A stretch of DNA of 64,000 nt from Lycocorax pyrrhopterus obiensis (GCA_014706295.1 JACSVZ010000006.1:30107629-30171628), one strand, 5' to 3'. Shown: positions 50,973 to 64,000, numbered from the stretch's first letter. Program-made: numbers and translations. The notes: a model not told the origin generated them from the letters alone.

Positions 50973-53900
50973 AATAGGTAAAAATTTCACATGCCTTAAA
51001 AATTGTGTGGAGTCTGTAGCACTGGAGATAACTGATCTTTGCTACATCATTTCTTGCAAAACAGTTGAATCAAAGGCTGTTTCCATTTCCCATGATACCT
51101 TCCAGTGTTGTACAAACACAGCTACTTTCAAATGCTTTAGTTTATCTGCTGTTGACTTTAGAAGTACGATTTGCAATATGACAGGGTGACTGCAGGATAT
51201 TATTTTTAAAGTTTGTATAAAATGGATTGTGCATATTTTTTCCCACAGTGAAAATGGCTGGACTCTTCAGAACCTTTGTAAAGCTGTTATCCAGACAAAT
51301 TAGTTCCATGAATTTGAGTCACATCAGCTTCAAGAATTATCCAAATAAATGGGATCACCAAGTCATTTTACTCTTAGCTATAATACAAAACTCTGCTCGT
51401 AATCTGTAAAGCTGACAGAAAAGAAAATTGCTTATCAGATATAGCCCAACTTCTTTTCCTCTTCTTTTACTCTGTTTTTCTTTTTTCTTTTATTTTTCTT
51501 TTTTTAAGATTTTCTGTTCATCTAAGTTAAAAGTATTTCCCATCAGAGTGGACGTTCTGTTGCATAATAATTTTGGCTGTCTCTGGGCATTGCTAAATTG
51601 TATTAAGCATAGCTGTCATAAGGAATAATTTGTGGCTAACATCTGATGCCTAGCCTAAGAGTAGAAGTCCATGTAATACCCAGTTATATTCTTAGGGAGA
51701 CGTTCAATTCATTTTGGTGAAGTAGAGATGTCATAATCTTAATGGTCAGTAGCTTCTTTTTGATCTTTTACACCATTCCAAAATTCATACCACTGCCAAA
51801 AATTAACTCCTCCTTATCCACCACTTCTCATCTGGTTTTGATTGCGCTTTCCAAATAGCCTTTGATCCAGCATGTGCTTGTTACTTGTGCTTTCTTTGTG
51901 TGCCATATACTGTTTGATAAATTTTGAACAAAGAAATCCTCTGAGCACTACTCACATTCACTTAGAGTCCATCTCCTTGCTTTTACACAAGCTCTAACGA
52001 ATGTGCTTTGTTTTGCTTCCGAGTGGTTAAAACTGTGAACATTATTTTGTTTGGTCTTTTGTCTTTTGTGGAAGAAAGGAGAGAAGAAAAGAAGCAATGT
52101 GAATAAATTGAATTAAGCTAAGTTTAGGAAGAGCCAGACTCATAGTTTTAACAATTTCCCCAGCTGATTGATATTTTCATGCTCTGTTTATGTGTTGTTT
52201 TTGAAGAGAACCTGTTAGCAGAACATAACTTTAATCATATGAAATAGCTTTTTTCAAGTAGCTGCTAAAATGAGCTGTCTCATCTTTCCTGCCTGTCATT
52301 TCCTAGATCATTGCATTTCACCTAGCAGCTTGTTTTCTGGGTTTGGCCCTTGAGATAGTGAATCTGTCCTGGCCTCCTTTTTCTCCTGCAGCAAGTAAGG
52401 AGTGGATTGTGGCCAGATCCTGCCTCTGTTCACACAGGCAGCTGGAACTCAATTTGCTGTCATTGTCTCCAGAGCTCATGAGAAGAAAGTGAGCAAGCAG
52501 AACAGTTCTACTCCAAAATTGTGATCCAGCCATAATAACAGTATCTTTTTGCATAGTAGGAACTGAGAAATAGTGTAGTTTGCACTCATGAATACACACA
52601 AAGCCACATACACACAAAATATGTGAAAGGATATCTCTTTGGTAGACAGCTAGTAGACAACTAGTCTACTTATTTGCAGTGTATGGACTTTTGAGGGCCT
52701 GACTTGTGCATTTGGGTGGGTTTTTTTAAGCAGATATATTTGGCTGTATTAGGATCTAGCTTTCTATGGGATTTTCCCCACAGCTTATTCACATCATGGC
52801 TGGAGATGAGGCTGATTTGCCTATAGGTTTGGAAAAAGTGGTTGGCTCAGGAACAAATAAGGGGAGAAATATCTGGTTTCACTTAAGTAAGTGAAAGATA
52901 AAGAAAGAAGAAATACATGAACATAGAGTTGAAGAACAAATATGAGACAAGTTGGTAACTAAATGGGCTTGATGTTCTGTATTGCTACTGTTCAGTACCT
53001 CTTAGTTAGAAGAGGACGTTTGAGGGAGTTATCTGTGTGACATCCCCTGACCTTTTCAGTCAGAAGTTGGTCATGCCATTCAGGATCATTGGATGTGGCA
53101 AGGGAAGAAAGTGACTGAGGGAAGGAGGTGGTATATAATGTTTATTGAGCTGCTTTGTGTCTGCTGAAGATAGAATACAAAGTTATACATTTATGGGGCC
53201 TTCTGTCGCCACAACAAAAAAATTTGGAAAATTGTATTTCATCCAGTCTTCATGTGGGAGAAGTAATGGCTGTCCCAACAACTTCCTATTTGCTATGTGA
53301 CACAAATTATCCTGAAAACACATTTTGCTAGTATTTATTTTAAGTAGTGCATCAGTTAGTACTGCAAGTACATTACAGCAAGAAACATTCATGTGGTTTG
53401 TTCCTCTGTGCCTTTTGCTAGTCAATGAAGTAGCTTCACAGGTACAGTAAATGCAATTTAATGCTCAAGTGACTTTTGATTTTTGTAAGCAGAACTGCCT
53501 CCTGGCAAAACTATGGAACTGCTAAGCTGTTTGCTTTTCTAATACCTCCAGATGATTTATATTGAAGATAAAGTTGCAAGTAAAGAACTATCCTGCTGGC
53601 TGTCTGGGAGTACAGAAACACACATGCACACCCAAGTTGGGTTTTCTCTCAAATATTTGCATTATTCCATATGTTATTTATTATTTGCAGAATACTCATT
53701 GCTTTATGAACCAATGCTTGTGCTTCTTCAATGCTCTTCTGAAATGATTCTGCTGTTATTGCTGAACTTGCATTTATTCCAAGAGAAGATCTGGTTTCTT
53801 CAGGCAGACTTGCCGATGTTTCAGTCTTTATACGTTACATCAAATCTGCATGGATCTGAAAGCATGTCTTCATCACGGTTTTGCAATTGTCATGCATAGC

Positions 53901-55456
53901 TGTGATTTGATTAAAATACAAAAGAATACTTCTTTCTTAATGGAAGTTCACAGAGGGTTTTCGATGTACCCTCAGAAGATGTTGAGCAAGGCCTTGCTGT
54001 GTGCAGTGCTCTGTTTTGTTACGTCGTGGAGCACTGCAGCCTGTGCAGGCTCTCTGGAAAGCCACGGTGCATGGCTGGGGTCACTTCCTGTACCTGTTGC
54101 TAACCCCCCCAGAAATCTGGGAGCAAGATCTCAGTGTGCAAATGTCGAGGTCAGTACTGGTTTTTGCTGCGTTTCGAAGTCTTGGTCATGTTCTACCTGT
54201 GAGATGTTACATGCAGTCAAGCAGTTTATTGACTTGCTTAAAAAATAGTGAGAAATTTGGAAGTCTTTCAAAAAAATTACCCAGTTGAAGGTTATAATGT
54301 TCTTCAAACTCTGTTCCTGAAGCATTAAATGTAGTGGTGCTATTTAAAGCCAAGAATGTTAAAGGGAACACTCTGGCATTAGTTACCTCAGTCATAAATC
54401 ATGTTAGATGTTTGGATTTATATGATCTTGATATGTACAGTATATATTGAGAATATCTCTCTGGAGCGTCCACATTTAATGTCAAAGGGTAATGCTCTGT
54501 AACAGAGTTCCTCTAGTGACTTTGCAGTGACTTATTATTCCTGTGATTTCATATTTGAAAGAAGCAGTGTTCGATTTTGCAGGGCGCAGAAAGTACCTCT
54601 GAGGAATCTGGGGTGGTCTTAATAGCACTAACTTCAGACCACAGAATGCTGTTTAATGCTTCTGGGATTAAGCACTGCAGATGCAGCTTATTTATACCAT
54701 GTGAACTAACCGTTCCTGTTTATGTTGTTTTGTATTGTTCTGATACATAAACCTAAAATAAATCACAGTAGTGAACTTAGTGGGCATGTTATGTCTGGCG
54801 TGTGAGATGTGTGGCAGTGGTGCTGGGCACATCACAGTTCCATTTTCACATAGAATGGAAGCAAAATACTTCTCTGATTTAATATTTCAAGTCCAGTACA
54901 GATCCAGTGAAGAATCCTAATTTAAATACTTTGCCATTATTTCATAGTAATATTTGGTTGCAAAGGAGATTTTCCAAAACTTTAATGCAAGAATCTCTTA
55001 AATTAGTTCTTACTGCCATTGACTTAAGATAAAAGAAATATGGAATATACATAATGTGCATCTAATTCTTGGATTTCTATAAGCAAAAGAAAGCAAACAA
55101 CTTTTTAAAACTCTTATAATTGGCAGATAATTAAAACATGCTTCATTTTATATGTTCCATTATGAGAAAGTTGTGACACCTTGATTAGACCTAGTTTTTT
55201 GTTGAGTTTTTGTAATCTGTTTGAGATGGCATCTTTTCCAGGTGGCTTAAAAACTCAAATAGAAACAAGTTAAGGTGTGTAATAGGAATTCCCTTTCTTC
55301 CCCTGCTCCATGATATTTTTGTAAGTGAGGCTATTTCTGGGATCAGCTGTGATTTCTTTTGGTCTTAAATTAGATATATTCATCCTTTCTTTCTTCTTCA
55401 CTCACTCTTCTTCCTTTCTTGGCCCTCACAGTAAATAGGGGGTAAGGCCACTTTTT

Positions 55457-55470
55457 TATATATATATAAA
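55457..55470. repeat. Short TA repeat
   Basis: TTATATATATATAA dinucleotide tract; short and unremarkable. Confidence 0.8.
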
Positions 55471-56489
55471 ATTGAGTTACTTTAAACTGTTTTCAGTAAC
55501 TCAACACAGAATATTATTTGCACTGCTTTTTAAGAGAAAAAGATCCACTGGAGCCCATAAGTGTATGGTGCACTGGTCAAACGGGCTGAGAGGTGCTGTG
55601 ACCCAGGGATGGGACTGGATGACCCCAGTGGAGTAGAAATCCCTGGAGCTGGTGCTACTTAAGCCATCAAACCAGCCAGCTGAGGTTGGGAAGGGAGGAG
55701 AGAAGTGAGCTGAATCATTGGTTCTTTGCTTAATCTCCATTCTTGCACCATGAAATTAGGCTACCTTTTGGGCCTTTCAGCTCCCCTGTGGAAGTGCACA
55801 GGAGCACAGAGGCAAAGACATTTAAAAAATACAGATTTTATAGACATTTTAGAAGCCACCTCAGGAGTTTAGGCATGTGAAAGGACTCTCATTATTTCTA
55901 CTTTAAAACCAGTGTCTAACTCCCTTTTAGAGAATCACCAGCTTTTGTGCAAATCAGTGCGATTTTCAGCAGGGAAATGTTTGGGATTTAATTTTGATCC
56001 TATAGTCGTTGCATATATTTCCTATTATCACTGAAAAAAATATTCCAGGACTGTCTAAAAAATATTCCTAGAGATGTATTTGTAAATACATCTCTACTAG
56101 TTTTTCAGAGGTTTATATTTTGATATTGACAGGTTTTCAACAGAACAGAATACATGGAATTGATCTGGTGTTACTTTCTAAGAGGCTTTTGCTTGTGTCT
56201 TACACAAGAGGCTGTTACTGAAAACTTGGTAACCATGGGGTGAAAGGTAAAGCCCTGTTACTGATTAAAAAGAGTAAGTAAAGACAGCAACCTTCATGTC
56301 GTCATCTGGAAAGGAAAATTATTATTGAATAAAAATGGAGTTAATAGAAATTTTCTGGACAAAATTGGTTTTTATAGGAAAAAAATGTTCATTAAAGATA
56401 GTAACTGGAAAGATTTCCCTTTTTGATACGAGGGAAAAAGATCAGTTTTAGCCTTTCCAGATGAAAAATTTTTAAAGGAAAATGAAACC

Positions 56490-56516
56490 AAAAAAAGAAA
56501 AAAAAAAGAAAGAAAA
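56490..56516. repeat. A-rich run
   Basis: AAAAAAAGAAAAAAAAAAGAAAG. There is no adjacent retrotransposon body or target-site duplication that I can identify, so I call it simple sequence and not a processed tail. Confidence 0.85.
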
Positions 56517-58623
56517 CCCCCTCACAAATATTCCAACAATAAAAAATCCAAGTAAACTGAGGAAAGAGATTGATTGTCTGGGGTGAAAAACAGTAAGTCA
56601 AAGGAAGTCCTATATTACAGAAGGATTGGGAAATAAACTTCCAGTTGGTTAATTCAGGTAATGAAGAAAGTGATAACTAGAACAGGGTGAACAGGGTGAC
56701 CTTGAAAAGCTATAAATGAAGCACATTCAAAACAACTAAAAAACTATTATCTCCATACATGATAATACAACTTTTAATAATAAATAACCCAGAGCCTCAT
56801 TATTTGGGTAAAAAAGCTTGGTGTTTTGTCTTTTTTGACTTTAAGTACTACTTTTAAATGTCAGTTGCATTTACATAGGCTGGGATGGTTTCTATGGAAT
56901 GTACCTGATTACCTACCTAAGTGGTCTTTAGATGTGTTATCACACATTTGGCTCAAACATGGACTGTCGTCACAAATTGAGTACTTTTTTTTTTTTTAAC
57001 GTTTGCTTCAGTTCAGTATGTTGTAAGTTCAAACAGGCTTATAGAAAAGCAGAATAAGGTGTTGCCCAATAGCTTACACTGCAAAAAATCCACGATGCCT
57101 TAATAGTTTGTTTTCTGGTAGATCTTTCTCCTTGCTCTTACTGAAAGCCCGTTTGTAACTTCCTGTCTCTGACAGAGAAGTGTACTCGTGCTTCAGCTGG
57201 CTGGTGGTGCCTTCTCCTGCTCCTTCCCAAGCTGCAGTGTGGAGCTGCAGCTGATGCTCCTTTCACAGGTGTCCAGGGAGGTGCAAAACAGAATTGTTTC
57301 AGTTTTAGCAAGACATGGCGTCACAATTTATTTTCAATTACAGATCAAGTCTTAGTTTTAACTTTGGTTTTCTTGGTTCTTCTTTGTATATATTACAGAC
57401 TTTTCTGTTTAAATTTCTTACCTATATTTATCCTGTATTCAAGGCCAAAAAAGTATTTGTGGATTTTTTTTTTTATAGATAGTATGGCTTTAAATAGTTA
57501 CTTTCCCTCTTGAAAACTCTGATTTTAGACTTAGGGACAGCACTGTGAGTCAGCACTGCAAAAATTTCCTTTAGACCCCTGGGAATATTTGGAATTCAGC
57601 AAATGGCAGCTAGTAGCTGTTTGGGACATGCTTAATATTAGGTTAAATTAGTCATTCCTGGATCAAAATAATTAATAGGAATTTGTGCCAATGTAGCCAT
57701 TCTTACTGCTACATATGATGCAGGATTGCAGGTTTATCCTTCCTGCCTGGATGAGTCTAGTAGCATGTGATTATTTTTTATAGGTTGTATTAAATTTCTT
57801 TTACAGAAGTTCAGGATTTGAGGTATTTTCCTAAGTACAAACTGAAAAAAGAATTATTAAAAGTTGAGAGAATTGGTAAGTGATAATTTTGTTTTAATCT
57901 GTACAATATTTTGTAGGAACTAGTTTCAGTAATCTGCTTAAACCATGAGAAGCAATCTAAAATAAATATATTTTTCTTTTAATGAATAGGAAGTCCTTTA
58001 AAAAGTGTTGAGTTGTAATTTATTCTCTTCAGAAATGATCCTGTCATAAGATTATAGAGATAGCCTACACTACTGTTGAGCTTTATAAAGATTCTTTCTC
58101 TCTTGAATGTTTATGATCATCTTATGTAGATTAGCACATAGATTGCAGTGGGTTTTTATTCTCAAAACCACAAGAACAACAAGTCAGAACCAGTAAAATG
58201 TAATTATTTTATCTAGAAAAGATTCTTCCTGGCACCTGATGAATCCTCTCATGAATACCAGTACACAAAGTGTACAAAACATGTTGTGTTTCTTTTTAAT
58301 TGTTCATGTCAAAAGTTGGGATTGTTGCAGTTGGCTGCAAAGTGGAGGGATTGCCATGGTTCACTAAGGCCCGGGTCTGCAAGCACTTTTGTTCATATTT
58401 AACTTTGGTGAGTTATGTGTAGTTCTGTGGGCAAGCACATGGATATGAATGTGCACAGTTAACACCTCTAGTTATGTAAAACTTCACAGATTTTTGTCCT
58501 GTAGCTGTGAGGCTGTGTCTGTGAGACAAGTCAGAGTCAACAACTGAGCAGCTTTTAATCAGTTTGTCACTTGGGCATCTGTAAAACTTTATTTCACTCT
58601 GTGCAAGAGTTTCAAAATAAACA

Positions 58624-58683
58624 GTTTGGGTTTGGTTTTTTGTTTGGGTTTTTTTTTGTTTCTTTGTTTTTTTGGTTTTTTTG
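58624..58683. repeat. T/G-rich low-complexity run
   Basis: TTTGGGTTTGGTTTTTTGTTTGGGTTTTTTTTTG and onward, about 60 bp. The G-triplet-containing strand is telomere-like in style but not a TTAGGG array. Confidence 0.88.
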
Positions 58684-59715
58684 TAAAATTAAAATCCCCT
58701 GAGCATGAATTTCTGCATAACTTTATAAAAATATGTTCATGCTCTTGATACTCTAAGGGAAAGTCTTAAAAGGAGCCTTCCATAGAAAAAATATGATAAA
58801 ATTATTTTGTCCTTCAGTTCATTCCCTCTAATGTGGTCAACTGTTTCCTGGCAAGAAGAGAATTCCTGATCAACATTTTAATGGAAAGAATGTGCTACAA
58901 AAGTCCTTGGGGTATGTAAATCAGAGAACTGTTGGATGAGGCTCTTTAGATTAATCCAAGTGATGTAGTTCCTAAGGAGTAGAAAAGTCTCTGAAGTCAG
59001 AACTTGGTCCCAACACATCTGGATTTGTAACTGGGAACAAACGGGGAGGCACAAAGTGGATCTACCACAGCTGTTTCCTGGAGAGAAACAAGAATTTCCT
59101 CCGAGAAAGAAGCTGAGTATGCTATTGCAGGTAGCTGCCACCAGACAGCACTCTGTCTGCTCAGTCTTGTTCAAAGAGCACCAGGTCTGGCATCCTTCAC
59201 TGATCCCTCGCTAGACCCATCCCTTTATGAACATCTCTCATGCTGCTTTGTCACAGACCTTCAGGCACACAAATACACCTTTAGCTGAATCTACAAAAAT
59301 GACCTTTGGTGGGTGGTCATCTCGTAGTTTTCATCTTTACATGGTCTTCTTGTAGTTTCAAGCATGTGTTACTGAAAACCCACACAAAACTGTCTGAGTG
59401 TCTGTCCATAGGACCTTTGATCCAAACACTGCGTAATGGGGATGTACTGATCTACCCCACAGTGCACTAGATTGAGGTGGGACCCCCAAAATGTAAGCCA
59501 TTTCATTTCACCAGCCAGTGTGCGCCCTGCCTCTTGACTGGGAGCCAGGAGGATTCTAGGTTTGAATGCCTTTAGCAGTGTAGCTTTTGTGTGCTACTGT
59601 TCTCAGGGTTAAGTTTTAAAAAGTCAGACAAACCAAAGCAGCCTAGCTCTGTCATTGTAATGATCCGTAAGTGTACTGGTGTTACCAGGGATGAAATGTT
59701 ATCACAGACAGGAGG

Positions 59716-59886
59716 TAAGCAACGAGACAAGAGGCAACAGGCAGAAAATGATGCACAGGAAGTTCTAGCTAAATATGAGGAAGAACTTCTTAACTGTGAG
59801 GTGACCAGAACACTGGCACAGATTGCTTGGAGAGGTTTGGAGTCTTCTTCACTGGAGATATTCAAGAACCATCTGAGTAATTCTTG
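59716..59886 (+). mobile_element. CR1 LINE fragment, plus orientation
   Basis: Plus-strand reading gives RDKRQQAENDAQEVLAKYEE, ...LLNCEVTRTLAQIAWRGLES and SLEIFKNHL, recognisable as the CR1 ORF2 extreme C-terminus (consensus like RGQWAQTEAQEVPSEHEEKL). It lacks both the upstream ORF2 and the terminal octamer repeat. Diverged and non-functional. Confidence 0.85.
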
Positions 59887-61935
59887 AGTCATCCATGGAC
59901 TTGTTAGAGAGTGCTAGTTTGGTAAAAAAATGCCTAGATATTGTCACGGGTCAGAGTGATGCTCCTTAAAAGTGGTTGTCATGTACTGCTGCACAAGGAA
60001 CCTAACCTGTAGCATAACTTCTTGTTTCTATCTTCTGACTGTGTATTAACTGTGAAAGAGATAAAGTTCATCTTTAACAAGGATGAGGTCAACAGCAGGA
60101 GGAGAATTAGCATTGTCATCATCAGACCTTCAGCAAACAAGGCCTTTTCTCTTAACATGTTTTTGCCTGTAAGAAAATAATTGCCTTGGGTAGCATAAGC
60201 TGTACTCCTGGTTTTGCAACACAGCCCATCCTTGTGGAGCACACTTTCTTGGATGCATTTCTCCTTGGATCTGGGAGAGCTGGGGAAAGGTTGTATTCTT
60301 CCCTTGCATGTGGCTGCAAGAAGTAGGGCTGTTCATGAAGCAAAAAGGAGGAACCTTCTCTGCTTCTAGAGCACTGGCAGACTTTACACTAAGGGAAAAG
60401 TAAAAGCTGAGAGGAAGTTGCTGTGGGCTGCCACACAATGTATGTTTTTCTACATATTTTCCTAGGAAAGACCTTTTAATGATGAGAAGCATAGAGCTTT
60501 TCTCTGCAAGGTTTATCTTATGTTAGCTCAACAAAAATAAAGTGATTGAAATATGAGTGTTTAGAAGGAAACAATATGCTGTGAATAAGATTGGTTGGAA
60601 ATACTACTACATGTTTAGAGTGGGGCTGTCTGCCATTGGAAGTAATAAAAATACAGCTGTAAATTATACATTGGGGTTTGGTTTACTCTGGAAACTAATT
60701 TTTAAGAAACTGAGGTTTATTTATTGGTTGTGTCACAGGACTATTTGGCTTGTTCTAATTCCAGTCTTCAGCATTTTTCATTTCAAGCCATATAAAGAAG
60801 ATCATCTATGGTACATCTACCCCAGTTCAACAGAGTGGGCTCTAACCCATCTCTGTAAATATACTGCCTTCTGTGTTGCTTCTAGCCACAGCAATACTTT
60901 TAAAATTATTTGTATTCTTCTAAAATTTACTCAACAAAACCACTTTTCATGCTATGCTATTGCATTCAGGTCTCAAAACATTGCAAAGCATCCTTCAGTA
61001 TGCTTCAAAATCAGTTAGTTTTTCACAAGGGCAATGGAAAAACTTTGCTTGGTATCACAGTGGGATCTGACATCTGCATTTCCTTCAGGATGTATGAAAA
61101 CGTTTCCCTGACACAGGTGTGTTTAAATGTAGGAAATGGCATTCCAGTTGGGTTTTGTGTCATGAAGGCAGTGCATATGATTTATCTGAACACCGGAAAG
61201 ACTTTCTCTCCCTCCCTTCTTGGCTGCTTGGCTGGGCAAATAGCTGACCAGCTCGCAGCCCTCCAATCACCTGGGCTGCCAAGCCTCCACCCCCTCAGCG
61301 CTGAGGGTTCCCACACCACCTGCAGCTGGCTTTTAAAGCAAGTCTTTTAATAAAATCACTTGCAGTCACTACTCTTCCATTTATGACAGCAGGAATTCAG
61401 GACTGAGTAAGAGGAGCAGAAATTTCCCCAGCAGAACTTGTTCTGAATCAGGTTAGTAATGAAGTTTACTGCTGAAAGAAGTAAACTGAAAGCAACCTAG
61501 GTTATCATAGGAAACGTTGCCTTTAACATATGTGCTGTTTGAGTAGCAAGAGCTGTGGTATGCAGTGTGTTTACATTACAGCATTATTCTGTCTTTGGTG
61601 AAGTAAAAATTAGTGTTAATATATAGAAGATGCAGTTATATTTTCCTTCCCAGTCTGACTAGAAGGTGTTTCTGCTTTTGAACAATAAAGCTTTCTTTCC
61701 TTTTCCCTTTTATGCATCATACACTTCTGTTACAGGTGCTGCTTTCCAATTTTACGGCTTGAAGCATTATTGAAATACACTGCTTTAAGTATTCCAAGGC
61801 ATTAGGAGTTTTGTGAAAGTCTTGGGCACCACATGAACTTTTAGGACACTTGCACTAAAACAGTGTATTGGCTGTGCATGTGTGTACATGCACGGAAATG
61901 ATAGACTGTACCTAGTTTTGCTTCATCTCTGAATT

Positions 61936-62066
61936 ATTTTACTTTCATATATTACTGCACAAGATCCAATCAATGCAATTCTTTTACTTTCATACGTTAT
62001 TTCACTTCAAGAAAGATCTCCCTTTCATATATTATTGGATAAGATCTAATAAATGTAATACTGCAA
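61936..62066. repeat. Degenerate triple repeat, about 45 bp period
   Basis: Three related blocks, each containing CTTTCATAT(A/G)TTA-like sequence and an A(A/G)GATC(C/T) motif: starting near 61939, 61984 and 62031. The third ends AAGATCTAATAAATGTAATA and the first AAGATCCAATCAATGCAATT. Divergence suggests an old local tandem duplication. Confidence 0.7.
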
Positions 62067-63627
62067 TTTTTAATAAGGCTACATGTACTTAATAGGAGAC
62101 AAAAAAAATTCATAAACTTTTACAGGTTTTTCAGGAAAATGAGGCTGAAGAAAGATGCTAAATTAATCTCTATTAACCAGTGTATTTTATATTTTCCCAT
62201 TTTCAATATGTTACAAACTTATTGGAGTATTTTATCCTTAATTGACATGGTGTTTAAAATTTTTAACTACTGCATCTAAAATTAATAGTATGTTATATAA
62301 TATTAGCTCAACAGAATACTTTTGAGCAAAATATCTTTGTTTTACTTTGGCTTCAAAAATCATTAAACATAAATCTTAATAACAGTGCTAAAACTTTCAG
62401 ACATTTCATATTGCTTTATAACATTTGCTTTCCATATGAGATTTTAATGTTTTTTGTATTAGAGCTTTTAATGGAAAATTTTGTAGGAAACGTTGAATGG
62501 CAACTGCAGCAAGACTTTGGATTTTCTCATGTGTAGCTTGTGCTTAATGTGCACTAACTTAAACCATGTATGAGACATAATTAAATTAAAATTTTATTTT
62601 AATGGAAATAAAATTATTGACACATGATGTAAATTACCTTTTTTGCTCCAATATCCTCCTATTTCTTGAATTGCGTGTGGGATAAGAGGCTAGGTTAGGT
62701 TATTTTTACATGAAAAATACTTTGCAGAAATGGTAGATTTTACATGACTGTGAGGCACTCAACGCAGTTTTAAATATTAATATAATCTTTGCAGATAGAG
62801 ACTTTGTCCTTTGAATTGTGTTTTTAGTTAAAATTTTTTTGACACTAAACATTTCGTGAGAGAAGAGGGCTAACAACAGATGACGATTAAATGTTCCTGA
62901 TCTAATGACCTGACCTAAATGACCTGAACAAAGAGCTGGTGTGAACTGTAAAGCTGAACTCATCTTCTTGGACTGGCATTCAGATGTGTAATGGACAAGC
63001 AGTAAATGATCTGATTTACAATTGGCCAAGAAAGGCTGAAATTAAGACGATTTTATCAGCAGATACTGTAGAGAAAAAATTAACCAAGACAATAAGAAAC
63101 AAAAGGGATTGGAGAAATACCTGCTTATTCATGTACTCTGAAAAATACCGTGAAAGTCCATCAGCCGTGAGGAAGCTTTGTTTCGTTTTTTTTTCCTCCC
63201 CCTATGTTAGATAAATCTGTCTTTTTATGATAAATCAGTTCCTTTCCTGTCTAAATTATGTCCTGCTCTCCTGCCTGTATCTTTGTTGAATGCAGTTGAA
63301 GGGGTAAAACTAAACTGTAGTGTGGATGGCTTAGCAATTCTCTCTATTGTGTTTTCTCTAATGTGTTCAAGGAAGGAGGAGGTTTCAGTAAGGGCTGATC
63401 ATTGGTCCTCAAGTCTTAGGCAGTTGAACTGAGACCTGCCTTTTTTGGAGGACTGTTGGAGGTGTATTCCATATTTATGGCGTAATCTGTAGCTAAATTA
63501 AAACTTAGTCCAGAAGAGACTTCAAAAGTGCAGTGACCCAGCACATGCAGAGCCAAAGAGCTGTCACCTCAGTTGTAAGCAGGAAAAGGAATGTGCCAGC
63601 ATCGGTAACAAATGGACTTCACAGATG

Positions 63628-63671
63628 TTTGCTTGTGACAAAGTGAAACTTGTTTTGCTTGTGACAAAGTG
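63628..63671. repeat. 18-bp direct repeat
   Basis: TTTGCTTGTGACAAAGTG occurs exactly at 63628-63645 and again at 63654-63671, period 26 bp. Local duplication of unknown meaning. Confidence 0.9.
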
Positions 63672-64000
63672 CTCTCTGTAAAGCGGACTTCAAAGTGGAG
63701 CCTGGCACAGGTTTGAATGCATGAGAGAACCATCAGGTTGTGTCTGCTCCACACCTTAATTAGAAATAACTGCATACCATCAGTGAGTTCAAGGGCATTT
63801 TCCTTTTTGGTTTGTTATCACTCATTGCCTATGTTTAAACTCTGTATAAGCTCAGGATTCAATCTTTTCTCTGTTTAAACTGCATGAACAATTCAGCCCC
63901 CTGACTGGTTGTCCTTTCAGGCTACATGCCTAACGTTGCTGTTCAAAGGCAGGCAGGTATCCAAGTCTGCTCCAAGAAATGTGGGATGGGTGCACCAAAG

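Larger units (their letters stand above)
38640..64000. other. Presumed intron 1 of the downstream gene; no coding exon seen
   Basis: About 25 kb without a recognisable exon. I looked for the large first coding exon expected for SLC7A2 (a cationic amino acid transporter N-terminus with LGVGSTLGAGVYVL-like transmembrane sequence) and did not find it. Present are three CR1 fragments, simple repeats, a 30-bp duplication (44983-45042), a GC-rich patch with a 16-bp palindrome (61190-61345) and a degenerate triple repeat (61936-62066). If the promoter call is wrong this is intergenic. Confidence 0.55.

Noticed and set aside
53850..54248. 132-codon plus-strand ORF with a hydrophobic segment resembling a signal peptide
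   Set aside because: The ORF begins with unrelated sequence, has no recognised domain after the hydrophobic stretch and no flanking splice or promoter support.
56490..56516. Possible poly(A) tail of a processed pseudogene
   Set aside because: No gene-like body precedes it on either strand and no target-site duplication was found.
60557..61350. Overlapping plus-strand ORFs of 153 and 146 codons
   Set aside because: No recognisable domain, splice context or codon bias. The aromatic- and lysine-rich composition fits AT-rich random sequence. Neither resembles an SLC7A2 exon.
1..64000. CRISPR arrays, operons, insertion sequences or other prokaryotic systems
   Set aside because: The sequence is vertebrate nuclear DNA with introns, CpG islands and CR1/ERV repeats. 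No regularly spaced repeat-spacer array is present.

Overview
The window is vertebrate nuclear DNA and almost certainly avian. It holds several 5'-truncated CR1 LINE fragments, which are the dominant avian retrotransposon. It also holds two solo LTRs whose ends match endogenous-retrovirus LTR families familiar from bird, and especially songbird, genomes. Coding density is very low, exons are split by long introns, and there are two isolated CpG islands. Songbird is an inference; bird is well supported.

The only protein gene that can be read directly is the 5' end of MTMR7 (myotubularin-related protein 7) on the minus strand. Exon 1 (coding part 17163-17186) starts at a perfect Kozak ATG inside a CpG island. 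Exon 2 is 5238-5360 and exon 3 is 3483-3645. Together they give about 103 codons covering the start of the PH-GRAM phosphoinositide-binding domain. Reading frame, splice sites and intron phases (0, 0, 1) all agree. The phosphatase domain lies beyond base 1. Introns 1 and 2 each hold one solo LTR, both antisense to the gene, and intron 1 also has a CR1 3' tip. A short upstream ORF that would overlap the MTMR7 start across the exon 1-2 splice junction is predicted.

From about 17.7 to 37.5 kb I see no convincing gene, only CR1 fragments, simple repeats and a perfect 54-bp x 3 tandem repeat. A second CpG island at about 37.55-38.62 kb looks like a promoter for a plus-strand gene: CCAAT box, GC box, and a strong splice donor at 38224. 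In vertebrates the neighbour on this side of MTMR7 is SLC7A2 (cationic amino acid transporter 2), transcribed away from MTMR7, so this is its likely non-coding first exon. No SLC7A2 coding exon could be found up to 64 kb, so 38.2-64 kb would be its first intron. This assignment rests on gene order, not protein evidence.

Most open reading frames in the window are chance, CpG-island shadows or CR1 remnants. I did not find an undescribed biological system. The most useful leads are the MTMR7 promoter and uORF architecture, the orphan CpG-island promoter, the antisense solo LTRs and the in-frame-length tandem repeat.
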